Below the pieces are notes generated by a model. The model did no database searches. It was not told the origin of the DNA and saw nothing but the letters and a program-made list of their open reading frames with translations. From Metabacillus sp. B2-18 (GTDB taxonomy: Bacteria > Bacillota > Bacilli > Bacillales > Bacillaceae), in contig NZ_CP088245.1 of assembly GCF_021117275.1 (NCBI RefSeq), forward strand, positions 3,013,501-3,077,500: a stretch of 64,000 nucleotides of DNA, given 5' to 3'. Below, one piece after another: positions 26,731-35,687 of the stretch. Each line of letters starts with the position of its first letter. Position 1 is the stretch's first letter. The position numbers and the translations under genes are program-made.

Positions 26731-27899
26731 TTATTCTGTAACTTCTTCTTCTGTATCATAAACGATCCAGTCAGATCCCTTCACTTGATTGGAATAATGA
26801 ATGATTTTATCCTTAACTCTCTCATATTCACCCCCACTTAATAAAGTTGGTTGATAATCATTATGAGATGAAACAGATGAGATCGAAAACGGAACCACAT
26901 TAATTTCTTTTTTGTCACTAAGTTCACCATTTTCTATATGAAACGTTTGCTGAAAAACAAATGTATCCTTGTCAGAAGGGTTTTTATTTCCGCCAAACAT
27001 AAAGTTACCTAGACTGTAAACAATAAACTTTCCGTTATACTCCTCAATTCCTTGTAAAACATGTGGATGATGACCTAATATTAAGTCTGCTCCAGCATCT
27101 ACACTAAATCTTGCAAGTGATTTTTGATCCTCATTTGGAACATAGTGTTATGAAAGTGGATCAACACAATTTGAACTCCCTGCTCTCTTAAAGACTGTAT
27201 GTCTTTCTCGATCGTTGAGCGGATTTCTTCGGTATCCTCCCATCCTTCGTAACCCAATGCACCGATTTTAACTTCCTTAATGGTTGTTATAAATTGATTT
27301 TCATAACCAAAATAACCAACATCTCTCTCTTTTAAAGCCTCTATTGTATCTTCATATCCTTTTTGCTTATAATCAAAAATATGATTATTTGCTAAATTGA
27401 CTGCCTCAATTCCACCAAGTTTTAGTATTTGGGCATATTCAGGATCTCCTTTAAAACGAAATGTTTTCTCAGCTTTTTCTGTTGCATTCGTTAAGGTTGT
27501 TTCTAAATTTACAGTAGTAAGGTCATCTTTTTTAAAAACATCATTAAGTCCTTCTAAAAAGTAAGACAGACCATTCGTAGAAGCTGTATGAACAAATGAA
27601 CCATTATACTCAAAATTCTCATCCATTCCTAGTGTAAAATCACCAGCAGCACTAATTTTTATTGACGCATCTACATCACTTGGCACTTCCACTAGTTGTT
27701 TTTCAGATATAACACTCTCTTTTCCTTCATGCTCAGATGTCGTTACAACTGCTGATTTTTCTGGTTTTAGCAGTGAATATGCAGAACTTACTATTATGAT
27801 AAAAATAATGCCAAGAAGTATTCTTCTATAAACCTTTTTAAGTCTTCTTCGTTTCCTTCGATTGGTTACCCTTGATAAAGATGCCTTTTTCTCGTCCAT
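26731..27899 (-). pseudogene. CapA-family (PgsA-like) metallophosphoesterase-fold protein, frameshifted
   Basis: The 5' frame (27899 to about 27147) gives an N-terminal membrane anchor (about 20-40) and the CapA signature AAGDFTLGMDENF, NLETTLT and LANNHIFDY. At 27145-27147 the frame changes, exactly where the family has the His-Trp-Gly metal motif: the 5' part ends IHFHNT and the other frame resumes YVPNEDQKSLARFS, then GHHPHVLQG and YSLGNFMFGG to 26731. The loss removes the motif as well as the frame. Intact relatives act outside the membrane in polyglutamate or capsule synthesis. Start ATG after AAGGGGAAAAAG. Confidence 0.8.
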
Positions 27900-28213
27900 T
27901 TCTTTTTCCCCTTTTTGCAAAAGTGCTCTACTTAACATACTTTAAAACTTAAACATGTAAATGCAACTATAAGTTAGAGTTTAAATAAGAATAGTTTAAT
28001 ATACATATAACGATATTTTCTACCTAATTGTTACATTTTTTTAAAACAAATTACCTACACTATTATTCTATCGGTAAATTTTTATATTTTATTAATATAT
28101 ATAAAGTTAGTTAGCTTGAATGAATTTCTTTTAAATGATGAAACTATTCATGTATAATAAAAATGAGTCAAATTTCATAGGGAAAAATAACTATTAATCT
28201 TGGAGGACTGTTT
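27900..28213. other. 314-base gap, promoters only
   Basis: A/T-rich DNA between the divergent capA and gpx genes. No coding sequence, palindrome or structured leader was recognised. Confidence 0.5.
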
Positions 28214-28777
28214 ATGAGTATATATCATTTTACAGCGAAAGCAATGAATGGAACGGAAAGATCTCTTGAAGACTATAAAGGAAAAGTATTATTAGTTGTT
28301 AATACTGCAGGTAGATGCGGATTTACATATCAATATGAAGACTTACAAAAGCTGTACAATCGCTATAAAGAAAAAGATTTTGTAATATTAGGGTTCCCTT
28401 GTAATCAATTTGATAACCAAGAACCTGATTCAAATGACGCCATTCAAGCGAACTGTCTATTAAACTATGGTGTTAGTTTTCCATTATTCCAAAAAATAGA
28501 TGTAAGAGATGAAAACATTCACCCATTATTCGATTATCTATCACAAAGTAAACCTTTTGAGGGATTCAATCCTTTCCATCCTGTTGCAAAAATACTAATT
28601 CCGTTACTAAATGAAAAACACCCAGAATATTTAACAGATAATTACTCAATTAAATGGAATTTCACAAAATTCTTAATTGACCAGGAAGGTAACGTTGTAA
28701 AACGTTTTGAATGTACAACAGATCCTATTGACATGGAGCAGGATATAGAAACATTATTAAATAATGTAACAGCGTAA
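28214..28777 (+). CDS. Glutathione-peroxidase-family thiol peroxidase
   Basis: A 187-residue GPx fold enzyme. Peroxidatic Cys35 (NTAGRCGFT), Gln69 (FPCNQFDNQEP), resolving-type Cys81 and Trp148 (KWNFTKF) form the expected set. It has an insertion (about 113-144, FEGFNPFHPV onward) relative to the 158-160 residues of typical bacterial enzymes. It reduces peroxides probably with thioredoxin or bacillithiol. ATG after GGAGG. B. subtilis BsaA is the nearest named relative. Confidence 0.88.
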   Translation: MSIYHFTAKAMNGTERSLEDYKGKVLLVVNTAGRCGFTYQYEDLQKLYNRYKEKDFVILGFPCNQFDNQEPDSNDAIQANCLLNYGVSFPLFQKIDVRDENIHPLFDYLSQSKPFEGFNPFHPVAKILIPLLNEKHPEYLTDNYSIKWNFTKFLIDQEGNVVKRFECTTDPIDMEQDIETLLNNVTA

Positions 28778-28786
28778 ATACATGCC

Positions 28787-28823
28787 AAAAACTATTGGAA
28801 CTTTATTCTGTTCCAATAGTTTT
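28787..28823. terminator. Bidirectional terminator, gpx / spo0M
   Basis: AAAACTATTGGAAC/GTTCCAATAGTTTT perfect 14-base arms. Confidence 0.85.
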
Positions 28824-28829
28824 CCTTTT

Positions 28830-29600
28830 CTAACTATGATTTTCTAGAATTTCCTTAAAAATGTTTTTTACTTGATGCAGTTCATTTTCTTCTATTGTAA
28901 ATTTAATAATCGATTCATCTAAATCAAGTGCTTCTGAAAAAAGACCAGCAAGGCCCCTTGCACGGCGGTCGACTTCTACTACAACCTCTATTTTATGATC
29001 ATCAATTAAGAAAAACAAAACTTCCACTTCATCGAATTTTCCATAATACGAACCCGTTGTTGGAATAAATTCAAATTCTTGTACAAACGGTAATCTTTTT
29101 CTTAATTTAAATGAAGCCTCTTCGTTTTTGACCTTTCTTAAGGAAAAACCTAATTCTTTCATAACATTTAAAATCTGATCCATCATATTATTAGGTAAAA
29201 TTGTCACAATATCTCGATCTTGTGGATCAAAAGCACCTTTTATGTCCACACCTGTTTGAATCCATACTTGTGATGAACCTACACTAACCGGTGTGTCTAA
29301 TGGCATTTCAATTTGGAAAGGGAATGTTTTAGTTTCTCCAGGCATAATGACAAACGGTTCATTTAACTTAATGGTTGCGATCACAGCATGCTTATTGATT
29401 ACGCGATCATCTTGTTCTTTTTCATAATTTGTGTTGACTGTTAAATAGATCTCATCAACTGCTTGTTCTACATTTCCACCTTGTACATCAATAACTCCTT
29501 CTACTTTTTCACCAATCATGATGGATGATTTAGAAAGTTTAGCATCAACCTTTGCAGAACCAACTCCAACACTTGCCAGTATTTTATTAAAAAATGACAT
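28830..29600 (-). CDS. spo0M: Sporulation-control protein Spo0M
   Basis: A 256-residue arrestin-fold protein: N-terminal and C-terminal beta-sandwich halves with the opening MSFFNKILASVGVGSAKVDA and acidic segments (VDVQGGNVEQAVDEIYL; ALDLDESIIKF). Spo0M affects sporulation initiation and interacts with cytoskeletal proteins in B. subtilis. ATG after AGGAGG. It is 17 bases downstream of a kinase gene, probably the same operon, which is not the B. subtilis arrangement. Confidence 0.87.
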   Translation of the reverse strand: MSFFNKILASVGVGSAKVDAKLSKSSIMIGEKVEGVIDVQGGNVEQAVDEIYLTVNTNYEKEQDDRVINKHAVIATIKLNEPFVIMPGETKTFPFQIEMPLDTPVSVGSSQVWIQTGVDIKGAFDPQDRDIVTILPNNMMDQILNVMKELGFSLRKVKNEEASFKLRKRLPFVQEFEFIPTTGSYYGKFDEVEVLFFLIDDHKIEVVVEVDRRARGLAGLFSEALDLDESIIKFTIEENELHQVKNIFKEILENHS

Positions 29601-29617
29601 CCTGATTCCTCCTCATT

Positions 29618-30400
29618 TTATGACCCTCTTATATCCTTCATAATTTGATTGATTTCATCATATGGTTCATCTAATTGGAGCATTTTACGTAGAATTCTTT
29701 TTGTATGGTCTGTAATATCCAACTCTTCTTCCCATGATCTTTTTTCCCTAGTTTTCGGTTGATATGAGGAATAAAGTAAAAATAAAAGAAAATGACCTAA
29801 TGCATAAAAATCACTTTTAAATGAAACTTCTCGAAACAACTTTTTCTCTAAAGAATCAAATTGTTCAGAATGATTATCATTTATGAATCTAGCCAGACCA
29901 AAATCAATAATGTACTTTTCTTCTTCATTTTTCAAGATATTAGGAATACGTAAGTCACGGTGAACCCATCCAATATCATGAAACAATTTTACTAATACAA
30001 GTACGTCATAAAGCTCTTTCAATGCTTCTTCTTCTGAAAATGTCATATTTTCTATAAAAATTAAATCTTCATATGTTTTTCCTTTTTTATATTCCATCAC
30101 AATAAAATGTTTTTCATTTTCTATAAATTCATCATAAAAAGCTGGAATAGAAGAATCATTTAAAGTTCTTAAAATAGTGACTTCATGTTTAAAAGATTCT
30201 TCCCCAGACTTTTCGAGCATTTTATATTTCCGTAATTGCTTTAGCACTTTATTCTGATTTTCTTCATCTTTCACTAAATATGTGAACCCATAGCTACCTT
30301 TGCCTAAAAGATTCTTAATGATATATCTTTCATTTACAATTTGATGAGCTTTTAATGGTTGCTCTGTTAGTTCAATCCACTTTTTGGTGAACTTGTTCAT
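29618..30400 (-). CDS. Hanks-type Ser/Thr protein kinase, soluble
   Basis: A 260-residue eukaryotic-like kinase with no membrane anchor. Gly-rich loop GKGSYGF (33-39), Lys54, Glu73, HRDLRIPN (147-154; HRD with Asn154) and DFG (166-168) are all present, so it should be active. It resembles B. subtilis YbdM. Its ATG overlaps the stop of a 61-codon basic Ser/His-rich gene (TAATG), and spo0M follows. Substrate unknown; see findings for the proposal that the small protein is the target. Confidence 0.85.
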   Translation of the reverse strand: MNKFTKKWIELTEQPLKAHQIVNERYIIKNLLGKGSYGFTYLVKDEENQNKVLKQLRKYKMLEKSGEESFKHEVTILRTLNDSSIPAFYDEFIENEKHFIVMEYKKGKTYEDLIFIENMTFSEEEALKELYDVLVLVKLFHDIGWVHRDLRIPNILKNEEEKYIIDFGLARFINDNHSEQFDSLEKKLFREVSFKSDFYALGHFLLFLLYSSYQPKTREKRSWEEELDITDHTKRILRKMLQLDEPYDEINQIMKDIRGS

Positions 30401-30585
30401 TAGCTACTATATGAACTAAAAAAACCACTTGATTTATGCTTTCTTTTGTAATGTTGGTGCCCATACTTTGACGGATGATAATGATGAGATTTTCTTCTTT
30501 TAAAATCACTCGAACTGTAGCTTCTTCGGTATGAATGTGAATGTTTACTTGAAGATAATAAAGATTTAAGGATTTTCTTTAACAT
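30400..30585 (-). CDS. 61-residue Ser/His/Lys-rich basic protein coupled to the kinase
   Basis: Starts MLKKILKSLLSSSKHSHSYR; an amphipathic N-terminus then a low-complexity region with Ser runs, SHHYHP and YKRKHKSS, ending FFSSYSS. About 18 of 61 residues are Ser and many are Lys, Arg, His or Tyr. ATG after GAGGGA. It ends in TAATG shared with the kinase start, so translation is coupled. Composition recalls CotG/CotB-type phosphorylated spore proteins; no homologue is claimed. Confidence 0.7.
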   Translation of the reverse strand: MLKKILKSLLSSSKHSHSYRRSYSSSDFKRRKSHHYHPSKYGHQHYKRKHKSSGFFSSYSS

Positions 30586-30895
30586 ATTAAATCCCTCTTT
30601 CTAAAAATTTTATTTTTATTATAGCTCATTAGTATATACGACAAAAAAGAACAAAGGTTTCATAAATTTCATACAAATAATATAGGAATTTAACTGAATC
30701 CATTTCATAATGTATCATTTGTTACCAAAAAACGTATGAATTTCACCTTTATTAGTGTTTTCATCCGTGTATTGTTTATTAACAAGTTCAGGATGAAGAA
30801 AGATGTTCGTTTTTTGATTTAAGAGTCATTATTATAAAATTAACTCAACTACAACTACTGTAATAAACAGCCTAAACTTAAAGGACGGTTTAATT
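30586..30895. other. 310-base gap between divergent genes
   Basis: A/T-rich; presumably holds promoters of the small-protein/kinase/spo0M operon and of the DUF2515 gene. CATACAAAT at about 30671 resembles a sigma-E -10 on the plus strand but lacks a convincing -35 partner. No other element seen. Confidence 0.4.
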
Positions 30896-31966
30896 ATGAA
30901 TGAAGAAATTAGAAATAAAAAAGCAAACGACCGGTTTCTTGAGCAGCAACTAAAGAATATATTGAAAGAATCTTCTCCTTTTGTTATTACACAAAAAGAA
31001 AGAAAAATAATCAACACTATTTCTAATGAAACAAAAATTAATAATAAAAATAATCTTACTAGAACAAATGCATATTTAACATTTTATCGTCAACATCCAG
31101 AGATTCATTGGGCTTTTCTTGCGCATATGGTTTCTCGCAATGGTGGATACAATATGACCGATTTGAAAAGTCCTTTACTTGAATCTTTCGTTGATAGCAA
31201 GCAACAAACAATTCTGTTTCATTTTTTAGAAAGAGCAAATGCCCTGATTTTTCATGATGCCTTTCCACAGCTATTACTCTATAAAAAAAGCAAAGAAGAT
31301 TCTACTGATTATTCCCATTTATTACCTTCGTTTCATGTTTCTAAGTTCATGATACCAATTTGGAAATTCTTCTTTACTTCACAACAATCTTCACTGCTAA
31401 CATATGCATTAATAACGAATGAACAGCATTATGTTGAAAAACACTTAATGACACTTCCTTTCATAAAAAAAACTGTTCTCCTTTCGTTTATGTATTTGCT
31501 TCAGGAAAAATTAGGATTCACACATGTTCTTTTTCCTTTTAAACGCTACCGCTTTTTAAATAAGCATTCATTAGCAGGTTTAGAAGTTCATGATTTTTCT
31601 TCTGTTAAGACAAGAATAGATACTGGTAAAAAACTATACAACATCCTTTTTTCAAAAAATTGGCTTTCTTCATTTTCTCAGTTTGCTACTAAACATGAAC
31701 ATACAGCTTCACGTCATGATTATTGGCCACATATTTTCACCAATAACATAATGGACGATCCTAAAATTTACAGCCCACCACTAGCTAAGGCTTGGGAGGA
31801 TGTTCCACACACTTTTCCAAAATACCAAGATTGGTATATAGACTTTTCACAAATAAAGAAATTTAATAACCCCTTAAATATTGAATTTCAAGTTATCACT
31901 AAGAATGTAAACCATGATTTAATGCTCATTAAAGCATTGTCAACAATGAAGGAACTATTAACATAA
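30896..31966 (+). CDS. DUF2515 protein (YppC-like)
   Basis: A 356-residue soluble protein of the DUF2515 family, recognised by TRTNAYLTFYRQHPEIHWAF (about 55-75), MVSRNGGYNMTDLKSPLL and the FLERANALIFHDAFPQLLLY segment. B. subtilis YppC belongs to the same family. Function unknown. ATG after AAGGACGG. Convergent with yozD. Confidence 0.75.
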   Translation: MNEEIRNKKANDRFLEQQLKNILKESSPFVITQKERKIINTISNETKINNKNNLTRTNAYLTFYRQHPEIHWAFLAHMVSRNGGYNMTDLKSPLLESFVDSKQQTILFHFLERANALIFHDAFPQLLLYKKSKEDSTDYSHLLPSFHVSKFMIPIWKFFFTSQQSSLLTYALITNEQHYVEKHLMTLPFIKKTVLLSFMYLLQEKLGFTHVLFPFKRYRFLNKHSLAGLEVHDFSSVKTRIDTGKKLYNILFSKNWLSSFSQFATKHEHTASRHDYWPHIFTNNIMDDPKIYSPPLAKAWEDVPHTFPKYQDWYIDFSQIKKFNNPLNIEFQVITKNVNHDLMLIKALSTMKELLT

Positions 31967-31971
31967 TAAAA

Positions 31972-32001
31972 AAGGCTGACATGTAAAATTCATGTCAGCC
32001 T
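31972..32001. terminator. Bidirectional terminator
   Basis: AGGCTGACATG/CATGTCAGCCT arms between the DUF2515 gene and yozD. Confidence 0.8.
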
Positions 32002-32015
32002 CTCTAGTATTCTTC

Positions 32016-32198
32016 CTATTCATTCTCTTCATAGTCTAAATCTTCATCGATAATGCATTTGTTAAGAAGGTAATCGAATGTTATATCTGCAAGTTCTCCA
32101 AGTTCTTCTTCACCTGGAACATACCCTCTTTTTGTGAGCTCATTGTAAAAGAACTCAGCAATCTCCTCAGTATCAATAATTACTTCTATTTCCTTCAC
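32016..32198 (-). CDS. yozD: YozD-like acidic small protein
   Basis: A 60-residue acidic protein (KEIEVIIDTEEIAEFFYNEL, then an Asp/Glu-rich tail) matching YozD in size and sequence as I remember it. GTG start after AAGGGGG. In B. subtilis yozD lies after yodM; here about 8.4 kb of other genes stand between them. Function unknown. Confidence 0.75.
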   Translation of the reverse strand: MKEIEVIIDTEEIAEFFYNELTKRGYVPGEEELGELADITFDYLLNKCIIDEDLDYEENE

Positions 32199-32359
32199 AA
32201 TATCGCCCCCCTTCTATTTTTTATGTCCATTTAAAGGGACATATGCAAATCAATGAATATTTTTTTATAAGACTTTATAAAATGAACTGGAATAAATATA
32301 AAGTAAAAACATATAGTTAGTTTTAAGTGGACAAGCTTAAAAAAGGGGCGGTAATCGAT

Positions 32360-32554
32360 ATGTTAAAAGACATCCAATATACTTCAGACTATAGTGAAAA
32401 GAAACAACAAAATTCGAAAGAACGTGTACTAGATTTTATTGATGGGAAAGGCTTTGATTCTCTTTTAGAAAATTCTTTAAAAACATTATTTTATGGAATG
32501 GTCTTTTTCTGTGTTCCTTACCTTATTTATCTCATAATCTCTTTGGCCTTATAA
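32360..32554 (+). CDS. 64-residue protein with C-terminal membrane segment
   Basis: Starts MLKDIQYTSDYSEKKQQNSK; a soluble charged N-terminus and one hydrophobic helix (about 42-62) at the C-terminus, i.e. tail-anchored topology. The ATG at 32360 follows AAAAGGGGCGG. It ends one base before the yodN stop on the opposite strand. No family recognised. Confidence 0.6.
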   Translation: MLKDIQYTSDYSEKKQQNSKERVLDFIDGKGFDSLLENSLKTLFYGMVFFCVPYLIYLIISLAL

Positions 32555-32555
32555 A

Positions 32556-33227
32556 CTATTCTTTATATCTATATAAGCTCTTTAAAATTAAGTTCATCAT
32601 ATCTTTGTATTCTTCATCATGAAACATTTTATATAAGGTTTCATAATCGTTATAGATATCAAGCATTTCATCAATTAGCTTTTTATAATTTTCTTCTTCA
32701 ACAGGTTGTTTTGTTGACTCGAGACCAATGTAACTATGAATCATTGATGCATAATATCGACTTTCGTCTGAAATCGTATTATGCAAATGAAGCTGCTGCA
32801 TAAAAGACTCAGCCTCTTGATTGCTGATCATTAGGCTCATTTCATCTTCAGTAGCTTCTAACCATTCTCCATCAGACATGCGATTTAATTCATATGTTAG
32901 TTCTTCCCACCCATCTTCGGCATATCTCCACACTTCTGTTCTCACACCTACAATGCGAAATAAAGAGCTTCCGTATCCTTTAACTAAAACAATATCACCT
33001 ATTTGATAGTGAACATCAATATTTATTTTCTCTGTCTCAATAAGAGATCCTTCATAATCAGAAAATAATTGAAGGGCATTTTCATAATACAAAATATCAC
33101 CATGATTCACTTCGTACGCATATTGATGATCAACAAAATGGAGCTTTGTTATGGTACCCACAGTTCCATACATAATAATCACGACAATATCCCCTATTTT
33201 AAATTTTGGTCTGTTTTTATTTTTCAT
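32556..33227 (-). CDS. yodN: YodN-like protein
   Basis: A 223-residue soluble protein with two repeats of a small beta-barrel-like motif (FKIGDIVVIIMYGTVGTITK at 8-27; VHYQIGDIVLVKGYGSSLFR at about 71-90), suggesting two KOW/SH3-like folds, and an acidic helical C-terminus. Placement between yozD and yozE identifies it as YodN by synteny. ATG after AAAGGAGAG. Function unknown. Confidence 0.65.
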   Translation of the reverse strand: MKNKNRPKFKIGDIVVIIMYGTVGTITKLHFVDHQYAYEVNHGDILYYENALQLFSDYEGSLIETEKINIDVHYQIGDIVLVKGYGSSLFRIVGVRTEVWRYAEDGWEELTYELNRMSDGEWLEATEDEMSLMISNQEAESFMQQLHLHNTISDESRYYASMIHSYIGLESTKQPVEEENYKKLIDEMLDIYNDYETLYKMFHDEEYKDMMNLILKSLYRYKE

Positions 33228-33314
33228 TTTTCATCTCTCCTTTGTCGTGATTGTAAGGATAAGATAGTATATGCTGAAACTTAAAATTCGTCATGGATAG
33301 TTTTTTACAACGAA

Positions 33315-33361
33315 AACTAAAAGGACAAAGATGAGCTTAGTTCATCTTTGTCCTTTTAGTT
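33315..33361. terminator. Strong terminator between yozE and yodN
   Basis: Twenty-base arms beginning AACTAAAAGGACAAAGATGA around a seven-base loop; it touches the yozE stop codon. Confidence 0.85.
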
Positions 33362-33587
33362 ATATTCTTCTTAAAATTTCATTTTGATAACGATCCCAGG
33401 CATCGTCGAAAACTGACATACTTTGTAAATAATGACCGTTCATCTCCAAATAAGAACTTAGCTCATCATAACTATCAGTTGTCTTTGGAAAAGCATGATC
33501 AAGATACGCATCATTGGCAAATTTAGATAACTCATCCTTTGGTTTTGGATGACGATATTTCATTAAATAATGATAAAAGGACTTCAT
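33360..33587 (-). CDS. yozE: YozE-family SAM-like protein
   Basis: A 75-residue UPF0346 protein (MKSFYHYLMKYRHPKPKDEL), a small helical SAM-like fold. Length matches the family. ATG after GGGGGAA. Function unknown; common in Firmicutes. Confidence 0.88.
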   Translation of the reverse strand: MKSFYHYLMKYRHPKPKDELSKFANDAYLDHAFPKTTDSYDELSSYLEMNGHYLQSMSVFDDAWDRYQNEILRRI

Positions 33588-33720
33588 CTGGTATTCCCCC
33601 GTTGTTTTTGCTTATTAAAGACTAGGATAATACAACTGAAGAACTTTAATCAAGCCTCGATTATATTTCTCCCTTAACTAAAAAGTGATCTTCTTAAACC
33701 CTCAACTAATATAACAAGTA

Positions 33721-33747
33721 AAACCACAGCAGATTTACTGTGGTTTA
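33721..33747 (-). terminator. Terminator of bioB
   Basis: AAACCACAG/CTGTGGTTT stem 14 bases past the bioB stop. Confidence 0.7.
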
Positions 33748-33760
33748 GTTCCGGTAAATT

Positions 33761-34750
33761 TTAAACACTCATTTCTTCATACTGAAAATCTATCTCAAAT
33801 CCAAGATCCTTGAGCATTTTATGGTCTGCAGTGCTTTCTTGTCCAGCTGTTGTCAAATAATCTCCTACAAATATGGAATTTGCTGCATATAAGCCAAGTG
33901 GTTGTAGAGACCTTAAATTCACTTCACGTCCACCAGAAATTCTAATTTCTTTTGTTGGGTTTATGTATCGAAATAAAGCTAGTACTTTCAAACAATATCT
34001 AGGATTTAAATCATTTGTCCCTTCAAGAGGTGTACCATCTATTGCATGTAAAAAGTTTACAGGGATTGAATCTGCATCTAATTCTCTTAAACTATATGCC
34101 ATATTCACCACATCATCTAATGTTTCACGCATTCCAACAATTACACCAGAACAAGGTGAAATACCACTCTGCTTTACCAACTCAACTGTATTCGTACGAT
34201 CTTCGTATGTATGTGAAGTTGTGATAGAAGAATGATGTTCTTTTGATGTATTTATATTATGATTATAACGATCTACTCCGGCTTCTTTTAAACGCCTTGC
34301 CTGATCTGGTTTTAAGATACCTAGGCATGCACAAATTTTCAATCCATATTTGTCCTTTATTTCACCAACAGCAGATGTTACATGATCAACTTCCTTATCA
34401 CTTGGTCCCCGGCCACTTGCAACAATACAATATGTTCCCACTTTTAGGTTATGAGCTTGCTCTGCACCTTTTAAAATAGATTCTTTATCTAGCATTCTAT
34501 ATTTCTCTATTGGTGCTTTTGAAACAACTGATTGTGAACAATAACCACAATTCTCAGGACATAATCCTGATTTAGTGTTGATGATCATATTAAGCTTTAC
34601 TTTTTTTCCATAATAATGTTTTCTAATCTTAAATGCACCATTTAATAGCAATAACAAGTCATCATCATCACACATTAAAATTGACTTTGCTTCTTCTCTG
34701 GTTAAAATTCTTCCATTAATCACATCGTCGGCCAATAATTCCCAATTCAT
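33761..34750 (-). CDS. bioB: Biotin synthase BioB
   Basis: A 329-residue radical SAM enzyme that inserts sulfur into dethiobiotin. The 4Fe-4S Cys set is C64, C68 and C71 in [18 protein letters not shown] and the 2Fe-2S arginine region [11 protein letters not shown] are also present. ATG after GGGGGAA. It is alone: no other bio gene is within the window. A BirA-type operator lies 55-83 bases upstream. Confidence 0.93.
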   Translation of the reverse strand: MNWELLADDVINGRILTREEAKSILMCDDDDLLLLLNGAFKIRKHYYGKKVKLNMIINTKSGLCPENCGYCSQSVVSKAPIEKYRMLDKESILKGAEQAHNLKVGTYCIVASGRGPSDKEVDHVTSAVGEIKDKYGLKICACLGILKPDQARRLKEAGVDRYNHNINTSKEHHSSITTSHTYEDRTNTVELVKQSGISPCSGVIVGMRETLDDVVNMAYSLRELDADSIPVNFLHAIDGTPLEGTNDLNPRYCLKVLALFRYINPTKEIRISGGREVNLRSLQPLGLYAANSIFVGDYLTTAGQESTADHKMLKDLGFEIDFQYEEMSV

Positions 34751-34804
34751 TTTAACATTCCCCCTTAGATTACTTATATTAATGGTAATGAATGGTTGTT
34801 ATAA

Positions 34805-34833
34805 TGTCAACCATTTTAACATTACAGTTAACA
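34805..34833 (-). promoter_or_regulatory. BirA (biotin repressor) operator
   Basis: TGTCAAC and GTTAACA are separated by exactly 15 bases, matching the Bacillus BirA site form TGTTAAC-N15-GTTAACA with one mismatch. It overlaps the expected bioB promoter, so bioB should be repressed by biotin-loaded BirA. Confidence 0.75.
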
Positions 34834-34898
34834 TATTGAGCATAATATTTCCTAATATAGGTTTACACTTCAGTTATATTATGATTCACCTTATATAT

Positions 34899-34927
34899 AA
34901 AAAAGAGCTCACATCGGAGCTCCTTTT
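34899..34927 (-). terminator. Terminator of the yjcZ-type gene
   Basis: AAAAGAGCTC/GAGCTCCTTTT hairpin. Confidence 0.6.
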
Positions 34928-34935
34928 AATAGAGA

Positions 34936-35058
34936 TTAGTGAATGTAAGCTGCACCAACGATGATTAATAAAATGAACAAAACAACGATTAATACGAAGC
35001 TATTTCCATAACCGTATCCACCAGCGTGTGGGTATCCATGATCATAATAGCAATGCAT
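34936..35058 (-). CDS. YjcZ-family sporulation protein
   Basis: A 40-residue protein: [19 protein letters not shown] then one hydrophobic helix ([20 protein letters not shown]). This Gly/Tyr head plus C-terminal membrane helix is the YjcZ family, small proteins made in sporulating bacilli. ATG after GAGGAG. Confidence 0.8.
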   Translation of the reverse strand: MHCYYDHGYPHAGGYGYGNSFVLIVVLFILLIIVGAAYIH

Positions 35059-35175
35059 ATTGATTCACTCCTCATTTGAATTTAGATTTCCCTTTACTTT
35101 ATGTCATGGGTGGGTTGTATCGTATGTGCATTCGCCCATTTTTAGGTAAAAAACTAATTTTAAAATAAAAAGCAA

Positions 35176-35204
35176 AAAACCAGGCTGCATCCAAGGCCCG
35201 GTTT
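35176..35204 (-). terminator. Terminator of the VOC gene
   Basis: AAACCAGGC/GGCCCGGTTT imperfect hairpin. Confidence 0.6.
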
Positions 35205-35211
35205 CCTTTCT

Positions 35212-35589
35212 TTAACGTTCAAAAAATTCGATCCATTCTTTTTCTGGACCTCTAAAGAAAATATACTTTGCTCCATTTGGCAACTCTGTGATCTCTTCAA
35301 AGATCCATTCTACGTTTGCCGCACGTAATCTATCTCTTTCTTTCTCAATATTATCAACTTGAAAAGCAATATGATGAACCTTTCCTTCATCAGGTAAATT
35401 AGGATTATATCCTTCTATAAGTTCAACAATAATATTGCCTCCCACACCTAAAAATGCTAGCTTCATATTCCCATCTGTATGTAAAAACTGATCAAGCAAA
35501 TCAAGACCAACTACATCTTTGTAAAATGTAATGCTTCTTTCAATATTTTCCACTTGTATTCCAACATGCTCAAAGCCTAATACTGACAT
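35212..35589 (-). CDS. VOC-superfamily (glyoxalase-like) protein
   Basis: A 125-residue single VOC module pair: GFEHVGIQVENIERSITFYK opening with a metal-ligand His, IVELIEGY, VHHIAFQVDNIE and a final EWIEFFE Glu. The ligand set H, E, H, E of glyoxalase I appears present. Substrate unknown (glyoxalase, dioxygenase or resistance protein). ATG after GAGGAGGAG; monocistronic. Confidence 0.8.
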   Translation of the reverse strand: MSVLGFEHVGIQVENIERSITFYKDVVGLDLLDQFLHTDGNMKLAFLGVGGNIIVELIEGYNPNLPDEGKVHHIAFQVDNIEKERDRLRAANVEWIFEEITELPNGAKYIFFRGPEKEWIEFFER

Positions 35590-35656
35590 CTGCTCTACTC
35601 CTCCTCTTCTATTTTATTCCCATTTTATACAAAGAATACAAAAGTGTCTATACTAG

Positions 35657-35685
35657 AAAAAGGCTGAACATCATTCAGCCTTTTT
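35657..35685 (-). terminator. Terminator of msrAB
   Basis: AAAAAGGCTGAA/TTCAGCCTTTTT arms directly after the msrAB stop. Confidence 0.8.
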
Positions 35686-35687
35686 CA

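Noticed and set aside
23699..32000. Genomic island or prophage between yodM and yozD
   Set aside because: The genes are ordinary Bacillus chromosomal types with no integrase, attachment repeats or phage genes; simple lineage difference in gene order is enough.
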